DNA of 64,000 nucleotides from Saccoglossus kowalevskii (Eukaryota > Hemichordata > Enteropneusta > Harrimaniidae), in assembly GCF_000003605.2 (NCBI RefSeq), contig NW_003116452.1, positions 459,017-523,016 on the forward strand, written 5' to 3'. The translations under genes were made by a program, and so were the position numbers. Shown one piece after another: positions 51,001-64,000 of this stretch; positions within the stretch are counted from its first letter, which is position 1, and the number at the start of each line of letters is the position of its first letter. A model generated the notes under the pieces. It had not been told where the DNA came from. It saw only the letters and a list, made by a program, of their open reading frames with translations, and ran no database searches.

Positions 51001-54000
51001 AATTATTGCATTTATCGTTTTTTTTTTGTTTTTTTTTTGTTTGTTTTTGTTTTTAAAAAATCACTGTCTGTTCCGGATATTTGGTATAATGAATTTTCTT
51101 CTCTAGTGCTTGAATGGTAAACATTGAATCGTCATTTCTATATATTGGGGTAGGTGATGTGAAATAAAACAAATGAATGTGATAGTGGGTCAGCACATTT
51201 CCCTGTAGATTACCGTGCTTATTAGATAATTGAGGCTCTTGCTATAGTTGTCGCCATAGGGACGTCACGTACTTATCATAGTCATAACCCTTTCAATATA
51301 TCATTATTTTGAAAAATTACGATATGATATGTTTAGACACAGGTGATTTTTTGTCATATATATTCTCAATAATAACTCTTCAATCAAAGCAATTTTATAT
51401 TAATTAGGTCAATGACTTTCGCATCTACATCACATCCATCCAAATGTACGTAACAAGATAATCATATATTTACATGCCTAACCTTGCACGTTGATGAATA
51501 ATTGAACACCTTGGGCTTTTCCACGATACCCTGTACAAAACTAATGCAGCTCAACAATTGGATAGTGGCATCGTGTGCTTGTCCAATTAAATGAATCAGT
51601 AAGTGACACACTGACTCAAAGTAAGTCAGAAACAATGTATATGTAGCCAGCCGAGCGTTATTGATAAACAAGCCAACAGTCTGACGACAGATCCTTGTTG
51701 ACACGATCTTACCTGACGCGTCATTGATAAGTTTCCAATTATTGTTTCAGTATCATCAGAACATATTTTACGCTGCCTATATTGAATGGTCGAGCTGAAT
51801 GGATTATATGGAAACGAAAAATATTAAGAACGTATATATATATTGAATGGGAAATAAACAAACTTATTATTAGTAAGCAGCTTATTCACTCGAAATCAAT
51901 GTGTATATGTATAGGTTATTACGCCGGGGGCACTACGCTTGCACTGTAATTATTTTGCATGTGAATAAACTGAACGTGTCCTACTCTCTTACGAATTAAT
52001 TGCTTTTGTGTGTTAGAGTTGGATGTTATGAACACGCGCCCTCAGGTGCCAGATGAAACACATCGTGGTCAAGTTTGGTGCGTATGAACACCACCCACGT
52101 GCACTGGTTTATGTGTAATAAGGTTTAGTGTAAAATCGCCCACGTAATCCAGTAATAGCCAATAGGGACAGTATATGTCTATCACATCAAAAAATATGTT
52201 AATGCAATACAGATGAAACATGAACGGACGATAAGACCCACCATATTGTAATAAAATTGTATTCATTTGACGGAATAACTACGCAAGTGCATCTGTATTT
52301 TGAATTAGTAATGCGTACCTGTAAGCCAAAGCGCATGCGCTGTCTGTATGATTTTTTTTTCTTTTTTTTTGGCAGCAGTGATCTGTAATATTTGTCACTA
52401 AAATTGCCGATAACAAGCACCCACTGAACGATTATTGGGCAAATAAACATTGTCCGAGATCGCATGTTTCGACGTAGTTTTTTTCTTTTTCAAACAACAC
52501 ATACGAATATGTAACCTTACATGTTTGGCTGTAGTGTAAATAAAATGTCCAATATAGTGTTTTGTTTTCTTTCAAATGGCGATATCAACGTAAAGCACAG
52601 TCAGAAACGAAATGTTATCTCGTTTCGGCACTGGGTGGCGCTACATTCGTGCGTCCTCGCTAAATTACAGCTGGTGGTGGCGCCAATTATAGTACAAGGG
52701 AACAAAAAAAAAGTGTTCGATCCTTGATTTGAGACGTAGTATGATCTTCTCCGTACCACATTAAGACAGCTGTGTTCGTACCATATTTTTATCAACTAGA
52801 GTCAACATTTCCTACTGAAACTTAAACAATTCAGCGGTTGGATCAATGATACCACGTGACACATTGATGTTACATCACACCGATTCACTCCTTCCTGCTT
52901 TGGCTCTACACAATACAATGAGTAAGAGAGAAATGGAACAACCAAATTGGGTTTTTTATAGAAATAAAACGCAAATATAGCTCAATTATTTTTCATCAGC
53001 AGGTAATCACATGGTAATCTTTACCCACGGCAAAATACGCAGTCCATAAACAATACACGCTGTGAACACTATTCATTGATATTTTTATTCTGTAATTGTT
53101 TCTGTCTTTATTAAGCTTGATTTGTATTGTACACTGCATAGTACTGTTCACCTACTCGGTAACCTTAAACAGGGCCCTCTACGTCAAATTGAACAAGTAG
53201 CATCCGGGCATTCATATACTCAGCCGCTTGTCAATTGCGTCCTCCCATTTATTCCCTGGTGTAATAATTTGCATGCGGGCACGACAGATTAACACGTCAT
53301 AAAAAAAACAGTGATGGGAGATGTCCAAGAAAAGGAACCTTGCTTCAAAATCTGAGACATCCTGACAGAATGAAATGTTCAACTTCCCCTCACGTGTCGA
53401 CTGCTCACAGAAGGTGCTACGTGGTTGAACGGCATAACATATGTCCGTCACTCAAGTCAGAAACGCAATACGCTGTATATAAATATCCTAAACGCATAAG
53501 AACGTTAGCTAAAACCAGCACCGAAATCATAAAATGTCAGGGCAAGCGATTGACAAGTTATTGCCAATAGCATTTTTTTTAGCACTGATGACATACCTGT
53601 CAGTGTAAAAAAAAAAGCCACCCGGGGTGTATATTCTTTACAAACCGAAGTTAAAGTCCATCACGGTGAAAGTAATATACAATAATTGCGCTGCCATGGT
53701 GAGTGGACAGTCTTTCGTCGAAGCACGGTCACAATATACTGATCGAGCATACAGATTGCCAATTTTCATCCCCCCACAACTAATGACTATAGTGTAGCAT
53801 GGCAAATTAGTGTCAATTATGTCTTCATCATTGGCCAAAATAGTGTTCACGGACAGAAGAAGCGCACATTTGCCGTACTCAAAACATATACCCCCATACT
53901 AGTGCTCCATTAAATATACACACTGCACTTGATAGTCAACTTTCGACCATTTAACTATTATTCGACATAATGCTTGTATCTCGTGACCAGACACACGAAT

Positions 54001-57000
54001 GGATTATTGGTGGCCACTGTTGGGTCAACTGCTCTATTAGCTTTGAGGTATTTGGTGGCCGTCGACAGTCTTTGGGTGGGTTCGTTGGTTGGCTGAAGTT
54101 GTAATTTATAATTCGTGAATTTGATCAATAGCATTTTGCACAATTGATGTCAGAAGACAATTTGATTGTGATTTTCCTTAAATGATATCTTGTTTAAAGA
54201 CTGTTTTGTCGCTTCATGGCGGAACTCACCTGGAATATTACTGGATTGCGGTCAGTATCGTTGTTAATTGTAACTTGGTCGTTGGAGGTTCCTGGTGGGA
54301 AATCCTCTCGGCTATTTTACCTCTAGTTAATAAGTAAACTGTATAACTCTGTGTGCCCGAGTTTTAGTAGTAACCGCACCCGGTGAAACAACCGCTAGTC
54401 AAAGCGCTGAATTTCAAGGAATACCGCCCCCTGTGTTATTGTAGCATAATGCTCAATAGTGTTCCTCATTAACCTTTAATGGTTTATTCTATTCTAAGAT
54501 TTAGTAATCTGATACACATGTAAATATGGATACAACACACCAAACGCCGTTTTACGCAAGACGATTCTTGGGGCAAAGCACCGATCAACGCATGTTGCCT
54601 CATGATTTGCTTCGTTTACAAGATACAATCTCGTCGTCCAAATGAGTGAGGCCAGATTGCTTGAAGATCTGTAACGTAATTTTACAAGCCTTAGTCAGTT
54701 GCCTCGTACACGCCTCAGTAGTTGTCGCATATACATATACAGTTTGCTTGGTATGCTGTCTCATTAATCCTCGTTTGTAAAACGGCCCTTAAACAGTAAT
54801 ATTATTATATTTTTTTTCTTCCTTTTCTTCCAGAAACTATTAAGGGTTGTTAAACAATGGTAATGCCCCAATTACGTGAAATACTGAGCTTTTCCCAAAA
54901 TGTCACTTATGTTGGATTGCAATCAATATATAGTGCAATTATGTACCATCTGATACTTTACTCATCAAGTTTTGCAACAGGAATTCATTACACAACTGAG
55001 TTCTGCGCTGAAATGTCTCTTTATCGTCTTAATTGAAAGATATAACATTTATCGGTATTTACCAAGTAATATAATAGCTATGCCTGTTTGGGAAAAGTTG
55101 TTTGTTAAGAAATGTCACTCTACTAGAAAAATTAGCCCGTTCTCTAGTTCTAATAAATGCCTAAAATACTTGTGGCATCCGTTTTTTTTTTTAATACGTT
55201 TTTTTATTTTTTATTTCGGGGCTGTTATAATTCAGTCACGTCGTATGTATACACTATAAAAAGTCACGGTATATATAAACTTGGCAGTATAGAGCCCTTG
55301 TCGACTGAACGACAGTGTATGTGCATGTTTCACGACGTATATATTTAGGGTTGATGTCAACACATTGAGTGACATGGGATTTGAGCATTGTATGCATATA
55401 TCATAACAATTACATTTGCACTGGCCAACACACTCATAATATAATACTTCTTTTCTTGTACGGGATATGTGTGTGTGTGATACACATACAGTACATCCAT
55501 TTATTACTGAAAACTGATTGCGGGGACGGTGATTATAGAGCATAGTTTTCTGGCCGAAGTAATGCTTTGAGGCATTTGTTAATAATCTGAAACATATGAT
55601 TCGCAATGTAAAGTGGCTATTAGAGACACATTTGCTAGAGGGTTGAATGTCACCAAAAGTGCCTCTTTTGTGTGTAACATATGTTTCATATTGTTTGCAT
55701 CACGGCAACACGTGCACTAAATAAAAGAATATTTCAATAGTGAGTAATTGTTTCACTTGGTTTCTGACCATACATAATAGTAATTTTCCAAAGAATGGTA
55801 GCTATACGACTTAGTTTACTGATTAAGGGCTGACATTTCCGTTTCACTGTTCGTGCCAGATCCCGGTGTCTATATACAAATGTAGTGCAATTAATTGTTC
55901 ATGTTAATGGCAATGCTATTATGTGGTGCTTGTAATTGGAATTGGAACAATAATGATTCGCTCTTTCCGCAGCGTGATACGTTCGTTCGATACAATAAAT
56001 GCACCAAATCCGAGCCATCTGTCTCAGTAACTTTAACAAATGAGACTTGTGCAGATTTAGATTATATTATTGGGTTGAAACGTTTATGTTCAAAGGGATT
56101 AGTGTGAGATCTAAGTGGTAGGAGATATTAAACTTGGAAGTTGTCTTCCTACTTTTTTTTTAAATGTAAACAGGTTCAATGTCATGTTTTTTAAAATATC
56201 ATTCCTATTCACCGTATGTTAATACATTTGAATGTTATTGTTGTACGTGTATATGCTGAAACACCTTAATACAGCATTGGCATGGTAACCATGGTGACAA
56301 GAGCGGTTTTAATGGGTACATATTCTGCTATTAAAGACGCACTAAAACCCCTATGATATTCCTGGCATTATTGAGTTCTAAAATATTTAAACTGAGCAAA
56401 TTGCTCCTGCGTCATTAAATGCTTTAAAATGATTGAATGTGGAAATAGAAAATCCTAGTGTATGTTAACATATACAGTTGCTATATCACATAGTTGATAT
56501 ATATAACTATACTATTAATGGTATTGCTGTCGCACGTTACGAAAATACCTGTAGTCTTTCGATGGGATTATTTCTATGTAATCTCTAGCATCGATCATTA
56601 TTTACGACCCACTTAATGCGTGTTTGAAATGAAATAAGTAACGAAATGTTTTTGCACAAATGACTCATCAAATGTAATAGAGAATAAGCTAACTCTCTAG
56701 AGGTCTTGTAACCCCAGCTGAGTCCGAGGCGTGACACCATCTATCACATGTACGGCTTAATATCGCCATTTTAAAAACAATTCATATTACCCAATAGTTG
56801 CGTCACATTAAGGTTAGAACTCGTTGTTACATCGTTGTTATATTTCCATATTGAACTCAAATTATAGCATACATCGACTTTGAAAGTGCAATAGCGCCCT
56901 CGCCATTCAAACCTAGAGAAAGTATTTTATCATATATTCTCGAAATCGAAAATGGTAGACATATGATCTATGCTGGCGTGTCAAATTACTTGAGCTCATT

Positions 57001-59920
57001 TAACACAAGTCGTTTTGACAGCATGGCACATAGTCTAGTCGATGAATTATTTCGTTATTTATTAAATATAAACAAATAATAAATGAATGAATAATAAGAA
57101 AATAGATATCACAATCAATATTTTGTAATAATATTATACAACGCCTACGGACATTTTCTCTAAAACTGTTTCAAGGTCTCTTGAACCCTGGAGAAGTGCC
57201 TAGGCTTTTCACAGAACCAGGTAATCACGGAGAACAGCTAGTTCTTCAACGAGATGCGATTTTTTTGATAAATGAGTAGATGTGTAGTAAACAGTCAACA
57301 TAATTTGAGATGTATACTATCTAGTAAGTGAATCAACACCAGTACAACAGACTAGGGTGTTACAATGTTTTCTATATTCGAAGTAAAAAATACCGAAATA
57401 CCCAATGATTTTTCCAAATTATGTCTGAAAAAAATGCGACACAGTAGATAATCTTTATACGATTCACGCATTCTATAATGTACTTCATCATACAAGAGAA
57501 AAATATGAAGACCTCGAGGCATTAATCTGAGAAATGGTGTCAGGTGTTTCAAAAGTGAATTCATTCTGCTCCTCCTGTGAAACCAATTTTGAAGATTTCA
57601 ATTATAAAGATTGTGGTATCCATCATCGATTTCTTCCTGTTTGTTCCTTTTATAAAGTACGGAACTACGAACTATTTGGAGCATGAGAGGTATATGTTTG
57701 AACGGGCGACCAGTCATTATCATTGATCTTGTAGAAATGTACTATCTGCTATTTTATCTACAAGTCAATTATTATGCAACCACTTTTTCGTAAAAACAAG
57801 AAATTAACATACAACGGAACATGATATGAACAAATATCACGTGTCCAGGAAATTTACTGTTAATTTTTTTTATTAATTTATTAATAGCAAGCCAGTTGTA
57901 TTATGAGATTTAAACCTCAAATTTATGTTTAAGCTGTGTTTTTAGATTACTAAAGTGACTGGTTATGTTGGCCAGAAAGTTGTACACGGATGGAAATCAG
58001 ACACGCACACTATTTCAGAGAATTACTGATTATTGATGTTGAGTATACATATGCGCAATATGCTAGCAAATTGAATAACATTTTAATAAGATAGGAAATG
58101 AGAAAAATGTTTTAGAGTTATACAGCTCTTTTTTGAAAAAGTCTGACGTTCTATTCTAATTGCAGCAACTACCTTAAGTCTACAGAATCATGTGTTTAAT
58201 AAACGGACACTTGATCGATGTATTTTGCAAGAGTAAGTTGAGTATTAAAATATCGAGCTTGTGTTGATGTGTTACAGCAACGACAACACTTAGTCGCTGT
58301 TTTAAATTTACGTCACTCATTCTGGTCAAATAACGTATAACGTACATTTGAAGTTTGATTTGTGGCTTTTATCGTTTATCATTTTCTTTGTGGACGTTAT
58401 ACTGGCGCCACTGAACCACGCAATGTCAAACATATCAACCAACTAAATAAAATTTATGTATCCTAATTTGTATTCATATTCATTTATAAATAATTGATTG
58501 ATACTCTTCATATAACGGGCAGAATAATATTGAGTAACGTCCACGGTATATCAGCTATATCTGTGTTCTAATGAGAATGGGAATCGGATAATTTGTTAAT
58601 GTCGACTGCGACAATACATAAACCATGACCTCCAGTATTTTCTTACTTAGTCGCCTCAATTCATCTTCTCTACTCTAGCGCCAGCTTGATTTCCGCCATA
58701 ACAGTTTCACCTAAGGGGTTACATTAATTAATTAATTAGTAATTCAATTGACGATGTTTCAAATATATCGAGTGGACTAGTAGACTGATAAATATTACAT
58801 TCTCTGACTGTCTTAAAAATTAATAATTTATAATTAACAACGCAAAGTGGCTGGATATGCACCTAAGTTTATTGTGTTCAGATTGGCTGTTCTATCATTC
58901 ATATGCCCTTCATTCCATTAATTATATACCTATCAGTATACTCGAACTGGTGTCCATACAAATGCGCCTTGGTGGTGGTAATGTCTTAAAGTGGGTTTAG
59001 TACAATGTTGTGGTAGATAGGCCGAGAAGCTGGCATTTGATTTACTGGTAATTGAACAACACGTCTGATTTTTAATGTGAGAATCACGCATTTCTACTAG
59101 TTCATTTGCAATAATTTCATTTACGGGGAACCGGTGTTTTATTGGTTTCATATGCAATGTAATCACGCATTTAATGGGATAACACACGTTTACCTGAATG
59201 GTGAAATGTACCCTCATATTGTCCAATGATATGACGTGTCACACGTTATGTTTTATTGTGATCTATTAAATGTTTTGCGGTGATCAGGTGCTTTTGATAT
59301 GGTACACAGATATTCACTTTTCGCATATATTTTTATTATTTAAATATGTTCTTCCACATTCAATCTAAACGGCTGTGTTGTCATGCAGCGCACGTAGTGA
59401 TCCTACCAGTTTTATGAGGTGCTATGTTACAGTTTTAAGAGTTTTAAACTATATAAATATACATATCAACAAATTATATCCATGGGAAATTTAGGCAATA
59501 AAAAGTGACTAGGTTTATTACAGAATAATTTGTAAAGGTGCATTTAAAAGCAAATGTTGCTATATTATGTTTGAGGCGTATACGGCTTAGTAAATGGAAA
59601 CATTAATATGAATTAGTTGTCGCAAAATAATAAATTTTGAAAAGCTCTTTACAACTGATATTCGCTTTCTGTGATCGGCATCCCATAATAACATGGTGGC
59701 AATAAAGCAATCTTAACAATACTAATGTATCAAATTTAAAATTAGTTTTTTTATGACTTAATGTTTTACTCCTTCAGGAATCACCGTACTATATTTATGT
59801 GAATTATAAACGAAAAGAATACCATAGCGATATATCAATACTTTGTATTGTAAAGACTTTTTTATTATTTCTGACCCTGCCTGTATGTGTGCTGTCAGTC
59901 ATTCTGTGTTCTATTGACAT
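48059..59920. other. Long non-coding stretch, no gene recognised
   Basis: Nearly 12 kb with only short ORFs of no recognisable family. A T-rich tract at about 51018-51054 could be a reverse-strand poly-A relic. A T-rich tract ending in CCAG near 54832 resembles a splice acceptor but leads into no open coding exon. A 68-codon ORF from ATG 55901 has a hydrophobic start but a poor start context. Confidence 0.45.
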
Positions 59921-60085
59921 CACATTCGAACACTTTCGTTTGTTTGATTCGGCGCTGAAGTGCTATAATAGCGCGTGACGGAAATACAACCCAGTCACTG
60001 AACGCTAACGTTCGCACAGCGCAAAACGATTTTCGTTGATATTACAGGCTATAATATCTCAATAAATTATTACTACAGGTACATG
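59921..60085. repeat. CpG-rich interspersed repeat, family 1, copy c
   Basis: Colinear with 18195-18375: CACATTCGAA, then ATAATAGCGCGTGACGGAAATA, GTCACTGAACG, and a distal GTTGATATTAC...AATATCTCAA. Direct orientation relative to copy b. The two copies lie about 41 kb apart, which argues for dispersal rather than local duplication. Confidence 0.45.
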
Positions 60086-60307
60086 GGTATGCGTTGATGT
60101 TTTGACCCCTATTTTTACGGTCGACCCCAATTTAAACTGTTGGTCATTTTAGCCCCAACGTCGGTATTTTGGGGGTTCGGTTTTCTTTCTTATCTGACTG
60201 CGGAGCACTCTCAACGTAAATCCAGCTCCCCCATCCCCTGCACTCAGGAAGTAAGGATCAGCATCAACCCCCGCTGTGGTTGGTTGACACAGAAAAAAGA
60301 TGTATTA

Positions 60308-60334
60308 TAATAATAATAATAATAATAATAATAA
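60308..60334. repeat. (TAA)9 microsatellite
   Basis: Twenty-seven bases of uninterrupted TAA. Confidence 0.97.
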
Positions 60335-61850
60335 GGTTATCAAAATCGTATAAGGCTAAAACAAAGAGTGACGCAAAATATGCACCAAGGTAGTACGGGA
60401 ACCCATGACGGGGGATACAATCACCGTACTTCTTTCTCGCCTTGTACTAACCACAAGGCAACAAAAACATGTTCATTTCTTCTCCTGTCACGTACCATGT
60501 TTCCATATAATGTGTAAATTGATGTATATATCTGTTTTATCGTCGTCAGAATTTTCATTTTGTCTCATGACGATGTTCCAATTTAAGATATCCCATTGCA
60601 TTTGCTGTTTGATAAATGAAGAAACGACGGGTATGTTGATTAAAAGATCGTAATCGATATGACAATACTCGCTTCATTGATTCGTATGACCGAGTTTACA
60701 ACCTCTAGAATATGTGACCAACAGATTGCTATTATATATCGTTTATATTCAATGAAGATGGTTTTCATAACTAACCAAAATATGAGACATCTGTGCACAA
60801 TATTAAGATTAATTTGGCGGAACTGCGCAAATAGTTATTTTATAATATTCCGAGTTGCCCGTTTTTAATTAGCTCTAAGAATTCAATGTCACAATATTCG
60901 TTGTACTGTTAATAGACAAGACCATTATGAACACAATGAAATTCATATATTCGCTGTTAAATCTCAATTGACATATTAACTTTGACATTTCAATGTTTCA
61001 CTCCTAACTCGTTGTTTTTCCGTGAACTATTCGTTTGATGGCCATTCCAGATGTCATTAGGCGTCGTCATTATGCATACAAATGACCGGGATTGTGTGTG
61101 ACAAACATGCCAGTCGATGGAATTAGATGTGTTGAAAGTTCATTTAAAATACTGTAACTAAAATAAAAGTCAACCAATCCGTGCTAACGCCACCAGATAT
61201 ATTCAGTAAGTGTAATCCATTGTTACTTTTAAAGTAATCAATACGCACATTCCTGCTTGCTTTTGACTGAGAATAGCAATTCGTGTGTACCATTTAAGGG
61301 TAGGCAATTACTGGCGTAATTACTCAACGTCAAGTCGACCTGTGTAATCTTCACAGAGATGGCGTCCGTGTTTTTATCCTCGAATTGTCATTAGCCTGTC
61401 AAGTCAAAAGTGTTATATATTGTCAGCAACAAATGACACGTTCATAGAAAGACGTCATTGCTAAGTGCAACATGGTCCCCAGGCAGTTGGTGTCATGGAG
61501 ATTGCAGATTGTACACTCAGTGTCATCAACTAACTGACAAATGTATTGCCTTTCTACCCCAAGCATATATTTTAGGCTTTAAAACCTTATTTCAAGGGGT
61601 AGTGAGATTACTTTGAGCTTAGCCTGAGTACTCGTACTTCAACTTGTCAGTGTACAAGGTATCGAATCCGATATACCTCTAATGACAGCGTAACTGTCTA
61701 CGTGACGGGTACGGTATACTTGAAGAAAATCACAATGTCAGACTGAGATCGTATGTGAACGATGTCATTTCATCTCAAAACATAAGGATTGAAGTGATAG
61801 ATGACTTCCAACTTTTGACTTTTCTACCCAGTAAATATATACCACAGTAT
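60335..61850. other. Non-coding stretch, no gene recognised
   Basis: Contains two unremarkable short ORFs (60405-60653 and 60659-60868) without known domains. Nothing else was seen. Confidence 0.5.
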
Positions 61851-61884
61851 TCGAATAAATTGTACTTTCGAATAAATTGTACTT
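61851..61884. repeat. Perfect 17-bp tandem duplication
   Basis: TCGAATAAATTGTACTT is repeated twice without mismatch, ending 8 bases before the ATG of the small ORF at 61893. An exact copy suggests a recent slip or duplication. Confidence 0.9.
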
Positions 61885-61892
61885 TTGAAACC

Positions 61893-62159
61893 ATGTCTGC
61901 TTGCTGGCTTATGCTTTGTTTTGCTTCTATTTTCATTTTGGCTCACTCGTGTCAACAGTTTTTGTTTATGTTTTTTCATGAAAACCTTAAAGAAAATCTA
62001 GATTATTTTATCTGTAGAGATCCGAGTTTCCCACACATTGTAGTAATGAATGACTTGACTTCGTACGAATGCATACTGTTCACTTCAAGCTCATCGTTTT
62101 CCGTGGAAAAACACGGAAAGTTGCTACATGCTGATTGGTCTATAAACATTTATCAATGA
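61893..62159 (+). CDS. Hypothetical 88-residue ORF with signal-peptide-like start
   Basis: I do not recognise this protein. ATG 61893 has a good context (A at -3). The N-terminus MSACWLMLCFASIFILAHSC reads like a short secretion signal: a hydrophobic core followed by small residues at a possible cleavage point. The remaining 68 or so residues have few cysteines and a serine run (SSSSFS), with no recognisable domain. An AATAAA lies at 62163-62168, just after the TGA stop. The frame stays open upstream to 61755 without another ATG. Against it: the DNA is AT-rich, such ORFs and AATAAA arise by chance, and no splice or promoter evidence exists. A small secreted peptide or a chance ORF are both possible; chance is likelier. 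Confidence 0.18.
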   Translation: MSACWLMLCFASIFILAHSCQQFLFMFFHENLKENLDYFICRDPSFPHIVVMNDLTSYECILFTSSSSFSVEKHGKLLHADWSINIYQ

Positions 62160-62168
62160 ATGAATAAA

Positions 62169-63387
62169 GTGAGTTGAGAAAGCTTTTGCAGACACCCACC
62201 TAAATTAGGTATAAACAATTTAGCTATTACAGTTTTTCGGATAACTAGTGGTCTAGTATATGATAGGAATTGAATACATGAATCACTTGTCGTGGAAACG
62301 ACCGAGTAACAGAACACGTGGCGCATCCTTGTTTGCCTGCTGTTAAAACTTAATTCTTTCAAATGTAATGTATGGCAAAATAACTAAACTGTTGATGTTT
62401 ATTATGTATGGTTGTTCCTCAGTAAGTAGAGTAAATCGAAGTGGATTTATATTCGTAAACCATTTTATGTCAGCTAGAATGGTTTTGAACATCTCTGTTG
62501 AGTTGAGAAATTATAAGAATAATCAAGCTCAGCTGAACTCCAATTCTGTTTTCGGAGTGCGAGGCGATTTAGTGCTACTCTTGTTAGTGATAACTGCTGG
62601 CAATAACATGACTGAAAGGCTGTATGTTTAGACTATTTGAATTTGGGTTTGGCTGTTTCCAATTATTTTCTCAACTGAATCGCCACTCCTGCTTGCCAAT
62701 TTATTGTTAAGACGCGTGAAGACCAAAGGCAGAACTATGTTTTCAACGTGTCCTTTTAACCGTAAAACACGAGTTATTCCTTTATCCGCGGCCGATGACT
62801 GGCGCTGTTTGTGTCTGCTGAAAAACACAGCTTGAAATATGTACATGTGTTGAATGGAATATCAAATAAAGGCTTGGAAGATAAGAAAATCACTACACAG
62901 ATTCATAAATATTGTATTTTAGGTCAGTTGTTAGATTCTAGTATGCATTTGGTTTTTAACAATACACAAATATAACATTTAGCGTAAATGTTCATATCAT
63001 CGAAATACTCGCGTTATAATTACGGTTATGCGTATGGTTTATGATAATATAGTTAATACTCTGTCAATATAACGTGTTTGCACAACGATCGAGTTACTAT
63101 TAATAGTTACTTTCAACAAATGTAATCCAATACTTGCCATAAACAGTGGTTAATTTACATCACTGTCAAATGTCATTATTTCAATACTTTTGTAATCTAG
63201 TTACGTAATAGTGAAAATCTATAAAAGTGATGGATTGTTCAACAGAGGTGTACTGATTATCATCAGCGAATAAAATGATGTGATTTTTAACCTCCGTACG
63301 AGTATAATGGGGCCATTAATATTAGTACTAGTGTTGCCATTAGAAATCTTCATACAATTACCCGTGTTGTTTTATCAAGAATATCTG
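62169..63387. other. Non-coding stretch before the minisatellite
   Basis: Short ORFs only (for example 62368-62631), without recognised domains. Confidence 0.5.
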
Positions 63388-64000
63388 TACGAATGCATGT
63401 AGGGCTTTTTACAATTTTCATACAATGCAAGTGTGGCTATTTAAAACCGCAATACGAATGCAAATATGGCTATTTACAATCTCCATACGAATGCAAATGT
63501 GGTTGTTTACAATCTCCATACGAATGCAAATGTGGTTATTTACAATCTCCATACGAATGCAAATGTGGTTATTTACAATCTCCATATCAATACAAGAGTG
63601 GTTATATACAATCTCCATACGAATGTAAGTGTAGTTTATTTACAATCTCCATACGGATGCAAGTGTGATTATTTACAATCTCCATACAAATGCAAATGTG
63701 GTTATTTAATATCTCCATACGGATGCAAGTGTGTTTATTTACAATCTCCATATGAATGCAAGAGTGGTTATTTACAATCTCCATACGAATGCAAGTGTGG
63801 TTATTTAAAATCTCCATACGAATGCAAGTGTGGTTATTTACAATCTCGATACGAATGCAAGTGTGATTATTTACAATCTCCATACGAATGCAAGTGTGGT
63901 TATTGAAAATCTCCATACGGATGCAAGTGCGATTATTTACAATCTCCATACGAATGCAAGAGTGTTTATTTAAAATCTCCATATGAATGCAAGTGTGATT
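63388..64000. repeat. 33-bp minisatellite array, at least 18.5 copies, open at the window end
   Basis: The consensus unit of 33 bases starts TACGAATGCAAGTGTGGTTA and continues TTTACAATCTCCA. Nineteen units were traced from 63388. All are 33 bases except the second (32, at 63421) and the eighth (34, at 63618). The array continues past 64000. The unit is a multiple of three and open in four of six frames, giving apparent proteins such as an 11-residue YECKCGYLQSP repeat on the plus strand and an EIVNNHTCIRM-type repeat on the minus strand. The 32- and 34-base units shift every frame, and the unit at 63883 has TGA in the plus Cys-rich frame. I therefore treat the ORFs as repeat artefacts. Confidence 0.97.

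Noticed and set aside
55901-56107. 68-codon ORF with hydrophobic MLMAMLLCGAC start
   Set aside because: The signal-like start is short, the ATG has T at -3, no polyadenylation signal is close and no domain is visible.
63393-63982. Apparent Cys-rich or Asn/His-rich repeat proteins of 66-146 residues
   Set aside because: Four of six frames of the 33-bp unit are open by composition. Units of 32 and 34 bases shift frames and one unit has a stop, so coding is not supported.
1-64000. Search for CRISPR arrays, operons or prokaryotic features
   Set aside because: The only regular array has no spacers, and the sequence is plainly eukaryotic. Nothing of that kind is present.

Overview
This window is AT-rich, gene-sparse animal genomic DNA with no bacterial-style operons or dense coding. 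The organism is a metazoan, most likely a marine invertebrate. That rests on an intact class-A neuropeptide-type GPCR, a mariner element, a LINE of the EN+RT type, a Ty3/gypsy fragment, many short interspersed repeats and a 50-base assembly gap. I cannot fix the phylum from the sequence; a hemichordate or a lophotrochozoan would fit.

The only confident functional gene is a 363-residue, single-coding-exon receptor at 5736-6827 (+). It belongs to the somatostatin/opioid/galanin-type group of rhodopsin-like GPCRs. A likely 5'-UTR intron (5574-5679), two short upstream ORFs that touch or overlap the start codon, and a polyadenylation signal at 7261 complete a plausible gene model. One further weak candidate is an 88-residue ORF at 61893-62159 with a signal-peptide-like N-terminus.

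Layout: 1-5.5 kb is non-coding, with a two-copy 115-bp tandem duplication. 5.5-7.3 kb is the GPCR. 7.3-21.3 kb is non-coding, with a 141-bp tandem repeat at 13.9-14.8 kb and a CpG-rich repeat family at 18 kb. 21.3-22.9 kb holds a long imperfect foldback followed by a MITE-like hairpin flanked by 12-bp direct repeats. 24.6-25.8 kb is a decayed mariner with clear terminal inverted repeats. The gap is at 26.1 kb. Two diverged direct copies of an approximately 650-800-bp block lie at 27.3-28.1 and 31.1-31.9 kb and flank a Ty3/gypsy RNase H relic at 30.5 kb. 33.1-35.4 kb is a decayed LINE on the minus strand. 35-63 kb is non-coding with short repeat pairs, a tRNA-like relic and microsatellites. A 33-bp minisatellite starts at 63388 and runs off the window end.

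The mobile-element coding remnants are broken by frameshifts and stops, so apart from the GPCR nothing here forms a working pathway. The points most worth follow-up are the GPCR with its uORF arrangement, the long foldback, the duplicated block around the gypsy relic, and the 33-bp array.
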